A stretch of 64,000 bases of DNA, from assembly GCA_028622995.1 (NCBI GenBank), contig JAJQJQ010000021.1, forward strand, positions 2,170,001-2,234,000. Direction: 5' to 3'. A model generated the notes under the pieces. It did not search any database, was not told the DNA's origin, and saw only the letters and a list, made by a program, of their open reading frames with translations. The position numbers were made by a program, and so were the translations under genes. The first letter of the stretch is position 1, and every line of letters starts with the position of its first letter. This DNA is from Panagrolaimus kolymaensis. Taxonomy: Eukaryota; Nematoda; Chromadorea; Rhabditida; Panagrolaimidae. This document shows, one piece after another, positions 1-10,359 of this stretch.

Positions 1-153
1 AATATATTTAATCTTTAATTTTTTTAAATTTATTGCTTTTTAGTTTTAATATTATTTTTACCATGCAAAAAAGGGAGAAAAAAAAGAAAAGAAAACAAAC
101 AACTGCCAATAAAATCAAAACAAAAAAATAAAATAAAAATTATTTATAATAAA

Positions 154-3100
154 TTAAATATTATTTAGCCCGTCAATATTATTATTATTTGTCCAAGGTG
201 TGGTTGTAGTTGTAAACAATGATGATGACATCGTCGTTGCTGACGCAATGGGCGACAAAGTTGACGAATTTGTTATTGTTCGATTATTATTTGATGCGGC
301 TGTAGTTGTTTGAAAGGGTGAAAATCCCCCAGATAATGCCATCATAACAACAAATATTACAACGGGAATAGAAAGAAATAATACAACAAAAAAGCATTTA
401 AAAAATACTCGATATCTTGATACTCGAGTTGGAGATTCCGATGCGAAAGAAGCTGAAAAAAAATAATATTCAGGGATTAAATATAAAAACAAACTCCAGC
501 CGGATTTTTGTTTTTGGTTTTTAAAGAAAATTTTAAAACTGATTTTCTTATCATTGAAAGGCTTGAAGCCCTTTGGATAAAGATTTAATTTTTAAACTTT
601 AATTTTACAGAAAAATAATAAACTGAATCTTTTGTTTGTTCAAATATTTTAACTTTTATGTAAAATTCGAAACTGTGTATTTCTTACAGAAATTCGAAAA
701 GTTTTGCAATAAGAAATTTACCAATATTTTTTCATCATAATTAAATTTTTTAAACTGTCTTCTTACATATAGCATTATCCAAAAGCTTACTAATTTCAGT
801 ATTTTTTGTTGTTGATAAAACTGCGATGAAATGTATCGAATTGCGCATATTAAAAAATTATTAGCTGTCAAATGGAATTAATTGAACAACTTTTTTTAAC
901 CAATTATTAAAACTGAGGTGGAGTGGACAATTGGAAAGAAAAAAATATTTTTGGAAAAACTTTGCTTTGCCAATAAAACGTTTTTCTTTCTTTTTTTTGA
1001 AATTTTTTTGATAACTGAATAAGCGCTTGTAAGCGTGAATACACAAAAAATTTAAAATATTAAGCTTGCAAAGCATTTTTCCTCTTTAAAATTTTTTTAA
1101 CTGTTCTTGTGCTCTTCCTTATTTTACTAATCTAATTTTATTTTTTTATTCATAAAAACTGCGGGAAGCTGTTACGATTTGTAATTATTAAAAAAATTAT
1201 TAACTGTCATTGCGAACGAAACCAATATAGCAACCAAAAATACTACTACTTCATGTAACCGATATAAAAAAAAATCAACTTATTTTATTTTTTTCCCCAA
1301 GAAAACATTAAAAACTGTTTGATAAGTGTTGATACAAGTTTTTATCAAAATTCTTTAAACTGTAATTTCTTTCTTTCTCTTTTCAGAAATTTCATTTTTA
1401 CATAAAAACTGATTCCCTATTGCTTAAAAAAAACTAAAAGTAATCTGTTGGTTTACATTTTTTTAAATAAAATCAAATATTAAAAAACTGTATTTGGTTG
1501 TTTGGATGTTTGAATTTTGAAACCTATTTAAACTTCTTTAAACTTTTTTACATTTTGTGGATTTAAAACAAATTATAAAAAACTGAATAATAAATGTCGC
1601 TCACCAGCTTTATTTCTAATAGGTTCACTAACGCTTGTCATCATTTTAACTGGAGGACTTCCAATTTGCATGGTATCTGGCACTCGATTGGTTGATAATA
1701 AAGTGGCATTAGAAACTTGTAAAGGAGGTAATTTAAATCGATAATGAGTAGCAGGTAAACTGGGAATTCCTGCTCCCCCCGGTGGTGAACCACTTTCCAT
1801 ATCTTCGAAACTTTCTTCAGCGATGGTTGGTGGGCGAGAAATAATGATGGGTTCGGGATAATTGCTCACCGATGGCATAGTTGGTGGCTGGAGAAATGTT
1901 ATTTGTGGCTAAGGAATAAGAAACTTTGACTATACAAACAAAAAATATTTTTTGAAAGGGGCTATCGTCAGAAAATAAAGATAAAAAAAAGTATTATTGG
2001 TTTATCGAGAGCGCGCGCTTTTTAAAATATTTTTTTACAAATTTGGTCGAGAAAATGAAAGGAAGAAACTGATATATAAATATTTTTTTAAGTAACTGGG
2101 AAGTGAGTTTTCGAAAAGATGATTAATTTAATTATAAGATTTTTTTAAAACTAAAAAAACGATAAGCCATTTTTGTAGATTTATTTTATTTGATAAGGTA
2201 AGAAATTTAAACTGACATGGTGAGCTTTTTTGGGTATTTAAAAAAGAAGCAACTATTGTGCCTTTTTTTTTTGTTTTATTATTGAAACTGTAAACCTTTA
2301 TATAAAGGGGGAAAATAAGTAAGTTCGTTGGTAAGCAACTCATAAAGTTTTTTTGAAACAAAACTGATAGGAAAGTTTACATGATGTCAAAAAGTAAATG
2401 GCTTGTTAGAAAAAATTTAATTAAAACAAAACATAAGCGTTTCGAAAAATTTTAATATTTATTTATAAAACTGCGTGCTTTTTTGTTTGTTGGAGCCCAA
2501 TAATATATTTGGATAAAAAAAACTGAGAGCATTTTTCGTAGTCGGAAAATTTATTTAATTTTTAATTTAGATTTTTTAACTGCGATGAAAATTAAAAAAT
2601 AATATAAAAAAACTGGATGGAGCGCTTTTCTTTTAATCTTAAACTCGCGCGTTTAATTTCCTAAAGAAAAATACTGAAAAACTGTGCTTTAAATTGTCTT
2701 TTTTTAAACTTTGGGTTAAGAATAATAAAACTTAAAACTAAACATAAAAAAGGCTTTTTACTCAAAGAAAAAAAATAATTATAACATTTTTTCGTTTTCT
2801 TTTTTTGCAAAAGTTTTTTTTCTTTTGCATATTAAAAAAGTTTTTTTCTTACATGTTGCATCGATGGTGGAGTATATTTTCTTAATGTTCCCGCATGTTC
2901 TGTATGCCGACGAGTTATTCTTACTGTAGATGGAATACCTGTGACATTTGAATTTCGTGTAGGCTCAGCAGGTGAAACTTGAACTTTTATAGGTGATACC
3001 GTATGATGATTTCCATGGGTTTTAGACGAAGAAGAAAAAGACGGAAATTTAATGTTTGAAAATAAATTTCTTCTATCGCTTGCTGCTTCAGCTTCGTGTA

Positions 3101-3338
3101 AATTTCTTTTATTTGCTGCTTCAAAATTTGGTGGATTTTGATTGTTATTGGAATAAAAAGTCACTGGTACACTTATTTTTCTATTTGGAGGCTGATAAGA
3201 TGGTGGAGGAATGGACCCAGAATTAAAATTATTTCCATATAACTCTGTCGTCGTCGTCGTAGTTGTTGGAGATGAAGGTGAATGGCTATTTTCGTGATGA
3301 TTATTCCCATGATGGGAAGAAATAGAAAATACTCCCAT
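154..3338 (-). CDS. Predicted single-pass (type II) membrane protein, Ser/Pro/Asn-rich
   Basis: Three exons read on the minus strand: 3338-2853, 1908-1605 and 452-154, joined by GTAAGA/TTAG and GTGAGC/TTCAG splice sites with matching phases, giving about 360 aa. I do not recognise the family. There is no N-terminal signal peptide. The first ~260 residues are low-complexity, rich in Ser, Pro, Asn and His, with a T-tract. Near the C-terminus a basic stretch (RVSRYRVFFK) precedes one hydrophobic helix of ~22 residues (FFVVLFLSIPVVIFVVMMAL). A Ser/Thr/Asn-rich tail with N-glycosylation sequons (NRT, NSS) follows. The positive-inside rule predicts a cytoplasmic N-terminus and outside C-terminus. 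Both introns (~0.94 and ~1.15 kb) are packed with the AACTG motif in antisense orientation to the gene. The start at 3338 has no upstream in-frame support beyond the ATG itself, and a further 5' exon is possible. Confidence 0.72.
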
Positions 3339-4222
3339 AATTTAAAAATAAATATATAAATTTTTTTCTATAAAAATAATAATAAAACAAATGTTTTAAA
3401 TTGTTAAACAAATAAAATAAAAGAAAATAAAGAAAGGACGGAAAATGAAAAAAAAAAGTACAAAAAAATATTTATATTCTCGCGAGACAATGACGAGAAA
3501 AAAACTTAAACTTTTTTTTGGTTTCAATAATAAAAAAAAATAGAGCAAAAGAATTAATTTATATTCCGCTTTAAAAAAAATGTATGCTTTCAAATTTTTC
3601 AAACAATCAAAAAAAGTTGGAAGAAAATTATTACTTTACATGAAAAAAGTCAAACTGACTAGCATTTCATTTAATTTTTTTTAATGTTTTTGTAAAGTCG
3701 GCAAAAAATGGGAAATAATAAATTTCTAAAGGCAGGTAATACAACTTAAGCCTGGGCAAAAGGAAAGAAGGGAAAAAACAAGCTGTTGTTGTTAGTTGGT
3801 AGTTATTAGTTGTTGTTACCTAGGGAACAATTATTATTATTTTTTGATATTAAGCTTTAAAATAAAAAAAAAATAAATCGTTTTATTTTTATTTTTTTAA
3901 CTTTCACTTTCATTCAAAGATTATTTAGGGTGAGTGAGAAAAGAGAAAGGCAAATAAATTTTAAAATTCATTAACAAAAAATTTAGAGAGAAAAAAGAAA
4001 AACAAAAAATATTTTTGTATCGTGCGTCATAAAGAAAAAAAAAGTGACCAAAGTTCAATGAAATTATAAAACTGGGAACTTGCGTTACTTCAGCCGCTCA
4101 TAAAAATGATTAGGGTTTTTATTTTGGAGATGAAAAAGATTTGTGCAGACTATGTAATGATAAAAAAAACTGTAGAAAAACGAGTATGTTAGTGAGAGAA
4201 AAAAAAATAAAAGTTTTTTTTC
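3339..4222. other. Non-coding region upstream of the membrane-protein gene
   Basis: I see no open reading frame of coding character. The stretch holds poly-A/poly-T tracts, GTTGTT-type low complexity near 3785-3815 and a few AACTG units. Promoter elements of the minus-strand gene should lie here, but I see no clear TATA box. Confidence 0.4.
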
Positions 4223-4223
4223 T

Positions 4224-4294
4224 GCCTCATGCTAGAATTGAAAGAGCAACTTTCTATTTACTAGATAAACACTCTGCCACTGAGCCAATGAGGC
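4224..4294 (-). tRNA. tRNA-Thr (anticodon AGT), possibly degenerate
   Basis: The minus strand folds as a 71-nt tRNA. The 7-bp acceptor stem GCCTCAT/ATGAGGC is perfect. The D-stem is GCTC/GAGT with one G-U pair. The anticodon stem TTTAT/ATAGA has one G-U pair and a CTAGTAA loop, giving anticodon AGT (Thr). The T-loop TTCAATT is canonical. The A-box-like TGGCTCAGTGG is present. The T-stem is weak: the two pairs next to the loop (C/T and T/C) do not match, so it may be a recent pseudogene or a weak gene. An A/T-rich stretch with runs of T follows on the minus strand and could serve as a Pol III terminator. It sits inside the AACTG array. Confidence 0.72.
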
Positions 4295-6049
4295 TGAAAG
4301 TCCAATGATTGTTTTCAATAATGGAAATAAAATAAAACTGCATTCACAGAACTTTAATTGAGGCTTTAACCAAAAAAACTGAGCAATATTAAAAATAAAC
4401 TAAAAAAACTGTTTACAATAAAAATAAATTATTTAGCTAAGGTCGTTAATAAAACTGATGGGATTAATTAAAATTGGCTACGCAAGTATGGTTAGAAACT
4501 GAATATAAATCCAAAAACTAAAACACTTTTTTGATAAAATATTAACTGGAAAGTATTATAAAAGTTGGACAAAATCCCAAGAGATAACTTACGCATCATA
4601 TTTTTATTATTTAAAACTGCAATATGGGTGTGACGTTTAATCGAGAATTAAAACACACACCATCTCAATTTTTTGACTATCATAAAAAACTGTATCTCTA
4701 TGGTCTCCCTTTAAAGTAATGGCTTTCCCAAAAACTTCGTACCATTCATCGCTTTTTTTCTTCGTTTTTTACCATGGTTATTTATTTTCTTGTGACTTAC
4801 ACACATATGTCATAAAACACCATATTATTTAATTATCTTTTACACCTGGTATTTATTTTTTGAATGTGAAAATAAAGTAAAATAAAAATGAAAGTGTGTA
4901 AAACACCTGTGTACTTGTAGGGATAAGGAGAAAAAAATATTATTTAAAATACAGCTTTTCCACTCTTTGGGGAGATATGGTTGTTTAAGTTTTTAGTCAA
5001 AAGTGAAAAAGTTGTTCAATGAATTAAGAAAAAAATAATTTTAAAACTGTGACGGTTGACTTTTGAGGGTGAGGATAATAATAAAAAATGGGAAAAGAGC
5101 AAAACAGAAAACAAACAAAGATACTTTTCACAAAATTTTTATTTATTAAAAAAACAATAACTGCGTGTTTGAAAGGCACTGTAAAATTTAATATTACACA
5201 GCGTAATCATGGCGGAGTAGAGGTGGACGCAAAAAGTTACGTTAAGAAAAATTTTTTGTTTTTTAATCAAATTGAAATTTGTTTGTACGAAACGATAGCT
5301 AATATTCTAATTTGAAAAACGGCTGGAACAGAATTTTTTTAAACCCATTCCATATTTTTTAATTAGGCGTTAACTATTAAAAAATCATTAAAAAATCCAA
5401 AAATTGCACGTTGCGTTTGGCCATTTGTACTCCGCCTTTGATTGAAAATGATTGCGCTGTGATTAACACATTTTAAATTTACAGAAGAAGAAAAAACTGC
5501 AGAGGTGTTTACATTGTTGAAATTTATAAACTTTTTTTTCGTAACTTTTGATTTATAACTGTTTTCTTAATTAAATCATTGTGAAGCCATAATTTATAAT
5601 GCCAAATTTTAATGGCCATGATATTATTTAAACTGTACACTTGAAAAAAAGTTTTAATTGAAAACAAAATTTTGCTGAATTTTAAAAACTGGTCGAGCGA
5701 GACAAAGATTCAAGAATTATTATTTTAAACTGTTTTATTCAAGAGAAAAACATTATTTGTAATATCAGAAAACATAAGATTGATTGAAAAATAATAACTG
5801 ATGATGTTGTTGGAGAACATTGTTTATTTTTTTTAACTGGAGGAAGGCGCTGAGCTAGTGATATTAATTCAAATATTTTAAAAATGTATAAACTGTTCAA
5901 AACAAATTTTTTTATAGTTTTTTTATTATTATTTAACTGCGGCGAAGCAAAGGACGTCGATGACTTTTTTATAGTTTTATTTTTAATATTTCAACAAAAA
6001 AAAAAGCTAACTTTAAACTGTAAAAGACAATGATAATTTAAACTGAGGA
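4295..6049. other. Gene-free AACTG-array stretch
   Basis: I see no coding exon. Apparent ORFs (such as 5088-5315 on the plus strand) run through array units and have no recognisable composition. The array continues with units roughly every 50-100 bp. A possible splice donor (GTAAGT) lies at about 4588 on the minus strand after ATGATGC, but I could not connect it to any exon. Confidence 0.45.
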
Positions 6050-6251
6050 TCAGCTCGTTTTGATTGACATTAAAGCATATGAGCCAACACTCATTAAAAC
6101 AAATCCTACAACCATGGAAAGAAATACAAGCATGGTTTTTTGAGATGTTGGAGCAAGAGGATCACCAGCTATAAAAAAAGAATTTTTTATTTAATAAACT
6201 GTTTAACATTCTTCTGGACGGAAACTTACATGGTTTTCTTAATTTAGACAT
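6050..6251 (-). CDS. Small single-pass membrane protein (46 aa), two exons
   Basis: Exon 1 is 6251-6230 (ATG TCT AAA TTA AGA AAA CCA T) and exon 2 is 6168-6050, joined by GTAAGT and TATAG across a 61-bp intron with phase 1 on both sides. The product is 46 aa: a short basic start (MSKLRKP), a linker (SGDPLAPTSQK) and one hydrophobic helix (MLVFLSMVVGFVLMSVGSYA), ending in LMSIKTS. I cannot place it in a family; it resembles tiny subunits or assembly factors of ER or mitochondrial membrane complexes. It is too short for default ORF finders. An AACTG unit sits within its intron and another abuts the stop codon. The clean splice sites and strong helix argue for a real gene. Confidence 0.6.
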
Positions 6252-7697
6252 TTTAAAAATTTTTAAACTGGAAGAAATCTTTGTTTCATAGACAACAAAC
6301 AAAAAGAAAAAATCAAAGTTTCACTGTTATCAATTTATCGATTATATGTATGTGCGTGCATTTTTTATGTCTCAAAAAGGAATGAATGCTCGATAAACTT
6401 TTTTAATTTTTTAAGCTTCTTTTAAATTCACTGTTACGAGGTTTCCAATTTTTGGATTATTTTGTCTGTTTAAAAATATTTAATGTTTATTTTTAATTAA
6501 AACTGTCTTTGATATCCGTTTTCAGAATGTTATTTTGCATAATTAAATTTAGAAAGTGAAAAATTGGGACGTGTGGAATGGAATAAAGATTGAACATCTT
6601 ATAATCAGAAAAAAAAACTGTCAAAAATTGATTAATTTTAAACAATTATGGAAAATTTTATAGTTTTCTTAATTTATTAAACTGGCCTTTGCTAAACTTA
6701 TATTAGCTTGTAAAGATTTTAAAAAACCATTTCGATTAACTGCGAGAAGTTCTAAAAACCGGGCCCGATTGAAAATATAAAACAAAACATTGAGGAATAA
6801 TGAAACTGTAGCATTTAAACATAAAATTCGTGCAAAATCTTTTGTATATCGTAAAAATATTTATGAATATTAAAAAAACTGTCATTGTTGTAATTTTTAA
6901 CATTTTTAAAATTAATAAAAAAAACTGTGTTATGTCGTGGAGAATTGTAATCGTCAAACAGAACGCAAAAAAAAAAAAGAAAAGAAAAGTGAAATTTTAG
7001 TGTATTATTTTATTTAAACTGTAAGTTCCTTATTTGTGGGTTTAATGTTTGCATAATTAATAAACTGTAATAATAATAGCATTGTCTTCTCAGGAAAAAA
7101 TAGATAAAGAATTTATTGCCAATTAAAAACTGACAAAAACATTTCACAACAATTTATTGAATAAGAAAAATTTCCACTTCGATTATTTTTATCATTTATA
7201 AAAATTTATAATAAAAAACTGTATCGGATGTACCGATTTGAATTATGTAAACTGAATACGAAACACAAATAAAAATCAGAAATCTTTCTAACTTTTTTTA
7301 TTTAACAAAAACTCTAAAATTTTATTCTCCATTTCTCTTTCAATTATTATTATTTTTATTAATCTGTTTGGATGCTGTTTTATTATAACTTATAACCTCA
7401 ATTAAGTCAATCAAAAAAGAAAGAAAAAAGCCTTTTTTAACAAAATAACATCTAAAAGTTGACAACAAATAAATATTTCATGAAAAAAGTAACAAAATTT
7501 AAAACCTCCTCTATCATTTGCAAAAGCGTGGTTCTTGCACAGAACAACACAAGCACAAATTTTAACCCAATATTTTTTTATTGCTTTTTTTCCAACTTTG
7601 ATTCTTTTTTTTTTTTTCAACGTTGTTTCTTAGCATTTTCATCGCTATCGTTTTTTACATATCTAACTTTCATCTTTTAGTTTATTATTCGTTCATC
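6252..7697. other. Intergenic AACTG-array stretch
   Basis: I see no convincing exon. The array is continuous to about 7250 and stops before the TPR gene. The last ~300 bp before the ATG at 7698 lacks array units and probably contains the TPR gene promoter; no clear TATA box is visible. Confidence 0.4.
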
Positions 7698-9239
7698 ATG
7701 TCGTCTAATCAACCATCTGCTGATAATATAGCTGTAAGTTATTGTTCATTTTGTTCATATCAATCTTTGGTTAGACATTTTATAAATTATTTTTTAGGTT
7801 ATGCAAGGATCCTCGACTCCAACATCAGATGATATTGATAAGGCTACTGCTCTCGCATTAGAAGGAAATGAATATATCAAAGCTAAGAAATACAATGAAG
7901 CAATTGAAAAGTATACTGAAGCCATCGCATTTTGTCCTTATGCTTTCCTGTTTTCCACTCGTGCTAATTTATATCGCTTTATTCATCAATATGATGATGC
8001 CATCAATGTAATACTTTTTAGCTTGTTAAAAAACCTTTTTATTTGTTTTTTAGGATTGTCGTACTGCGCTTGAACTAGATGCGAAATGTGCAAATGCTTA
8101 TTGTCAAATGGGACACACATTTTCTCATCTAAAGCGTTATGATGATGCAATTGAAGCTTTTAAGAAAGCCCTTGAACTTGATCCAGAAGATGAGCAAAGT
8201 CGAAGAGGTCTTGCTTATGTTGAAGAAAAGCTTGAAACTGTAAATTTTTATTCCTTTTGTTCACTCTTTTACCAAGTTTTTAGGCTAACCAAGGACCTTC
8301 GGCTCCAACATCAGATGATATTGATAAGGCAACAGCTCTTATTTTAGAAGGAAATCAGTGTATTAAAGCTACAAAATTCAATGAAGCTCTTGAAAAATAT
8401 ACTCAAGCAATTTATTTGGCTCCTGATGCTCTTCTCTTTTGTACTCGATCTGGAATATTTAACGCTCTTCATCAATATGATGATGCCATCAATGTAATAC
8501 TTTTTAGCTTGTTAAAAAACCTTTTTATTTGTTTTTTAGGATTGTCGTACTGCGCTTGAACTAGATGCGAAATGTGCAAATGCTTATTGTCAAATGGGAC
8601 ACACATTTTCTCATCTAAAGCGTTATGATGATGCAATTGAAGCTTTTAAGAAAGCCCTTGTACTTGATCCAGAAGATGAACAAAGTCGAAGAGGCCTTGC
8701 TTATATTGAAGAAAATCTTAAAGCTGTTAGTTTAAATTATTTCGGTTCATTTGGATTTTAATTCACTCAATTTTTAGAAAGAAATGTCAACTCCAACACC
8801 AGAAGATATAACAAAAGCTAATGCTCTCAAAGAACAAGGAAACGAATGTATGCAAGCCAACAAGTTTAACGAAGCCATCGAAAAATACACTCAAGCTATA
8901 GCTTTGAATCGTGATCCTGTTTATTTGTGTAATCGTGCAGCTGCCCATTGCCGCCTTAAGAAATATGAAAATGCCATTAATGTGATTTTTGAAATCTTTA
9001 TTTTTACCTTAAAGTGTGCAACATTTATATTTTAGGACTGTAATGCCGCAATTTTTCTTGATGACAAATATTCTAAAGCTCATGGTCGTTTGGGTTTCAC
9101 ATGTTCTTGTATTGGTAATTACTATTATGCTGTTACATCGTACAAAAAAGCTCTCGAATTAGATCCAACAAATGGAAATTACAAAGGAAACCTTGCTCTT
9201 GCTGAAGCTAAATGTCGTGAAGCTAATCGACGATCATAA
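7698..9239 (+). CDS. TPR-repeat co-chaperone-like protein (SGT/STI1-type TPRs)
   Basis: Seven exons: 7698-7733, 7798-8007, 8054-8239, 8284-8493, 8540-8725, 8778-8981 and 9036-9239. All are phase 0, giving 411 aa. Three tandem units each begin with a Thr/Pro/Asp linker (STPTSDDIDKA, SAPTSDDIDKA, STPTPEDITKA), then TPR helices: A-L-E-G-N-E-Y/K-K-Y-N-E-A-I-E-K-Y-T-E-A-I, a second helix pair with DDAIN, and a third TPR ending A-L-E-L-D-P. These are TPR consensus positions as in SGTA and STI1, which bind Hsp70/Hsp90 C-termini. There is no Gln-rich tail, no SGT dimerisation domain and no STI1 domain, so it is a TPR-only relative. Units 1 and 2 share a 46-bp intron that is identical base for base. 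A polyadenylation signal follows the stop. The gene is free of AACTG units. Confidence 0.9.
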
Positions 9240-9384
9240 AGCCTAATTGCTGTTTTTGCTTTTATTTTGTTATTTTTTTTGAGCTTGTGCATTGTTGTTT
9301 TGATCAACTTTTTTGTTAATTTATCATGTTTTTTTGTTGTTCTATCTTTTGTTTTTGTTTGAAGTTTATCATTTTTTGTTTGAA

Positions 9385-9390
9385 AATAAA
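9385..9390 (+). terminator. AATAAA polyadenylation signal of the TPR gene
   Basis: AATAAA about 150 bp after the TPR gene stop codon, in T-rich 3' flanking sequence. It is the first canonical signal downstream of the stop. Confidence 0.55.
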
Positions 9391-9734
9391 GTTTTACTGT
9401 TTGTTTTTATTAAGTTTAATAAGCCTTTTTCACTATCATTTTTTGTATCCTATGCTTCATAACAAGTTTTCATTCAATCTTATGTGACAAATAAACTCAA
9501 AAATGTAAGGGAGGATTAGTTTCACTCGATGAATAAACAATTTTCTCATTTTTTTTGTTACAATCTTAGTTCATGTTTTTTGTAGCTAAATCATACGGCT
9601 AAAGCTTCAAATAAAAATATTCTTTTTTTTTATTGCTTTTGTTAAAAAGAGATTGAACATGGACACAAAGTTATCAATCAAAAAATTCTGCTAAACTCTT
9701 TAATATACTTCTTACATCTTTAGTTTATTTTAAT

Positions 9735-10082
9735 ATGTCAAAATTATGGGAAGTGATAAAACAGTTTAGTAAAGTTAATGGTGTGATCGGGGCGCCTATT
9801 GCATTTGGTAAAATTATTGGGCATCCAGCAACTGTTGTGGGAGCTTCGATGGAAGAAAAATTTTCTTTTGAACAAACAAAAAATACAAAGTTAAAATATT
9901 TCATTGTTCTGCCAACGCTGATTGGAAACAATGTTCGATGGTGGGAGGATGATATTGTATGGCTGAGTAAAACCAATGCATATCCAAAAAAATTTTTTAT
10001 TAGTAAAATTACCATTTTTATAATCATTATTTTCTTTTTTAAACTTAAAACTAAAACTGTTCCACGGTATCTGTCCGAATAA
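9735..10082 (+). CDS. Small ORF with C-terminal hydrophobic segment, uncharacterised
   Basis: An unspliced 115-aa frame with an ATG at 9735. The first ~85 residues look protein-like (VNGVIGAPIAFGKIIGHPA, then NNVRWWEDDIVWLSK), followed by a hydrophobic helix (ITIFIIIIFFF) and a basic tail. I do not recognise it. An overlapping 100-codon frame on the minus strand also exists, and the choice of strand rests on the better start context and the WWEDD-type motif. An AACTG unit lies in the last codons, which may mean that the true end is upstream or spliced. It is convergent with the Ly6-like gene at 10360. Confidence 0.42.
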   Translation: MSKLWEVIKQFSKVNGVIGAPIAFGKIIGHPATVVGASMEEKFSFEQTKNTKLKYFIVLPTLIGNNVRWWEDDIVWLSKTNAYPKKFFISKITIFIIIIFFFKLKTKTVPRYLSE

Positions 10083-10359
10083 AATGCTTTTAACTGACGA
10101 CGAAAAAATTGTAAATCAAAAAAAGAAAAATATTAACTAATATTATTTTCTTTTTTATTTTAAACTGTAATGGCGCTTTTTTCATACATGTTTCTATTAT
10201 CATTTTTATTTATAAACTGGAATCATACGCTCGTATCGAGAAAAAACAAAGGCTTTATTGACGATAAATAAAAAAACCGGTAAAACATTTTTTTACATTG
10301 AAAAATAAAATAATAATTAAGGCATTATTCAAAAAAAAACTGTGAGGTTCTCAATCTTC

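Noticed and set aside
5088..5315. 75-codon plus-strand ORF (MGKEQNRKQT...)
   Set aside because: It runs across several array units, has no splice or family support, and its composition follows the AT-rich background.
9725..10027. 100-codon minus-strand ORF overlapping the 9735 ORF
   Set aside because: Antisense of the better-supported plus-strand frame; the start is in poor context. I could not fully exclude it, and conservation would decide.
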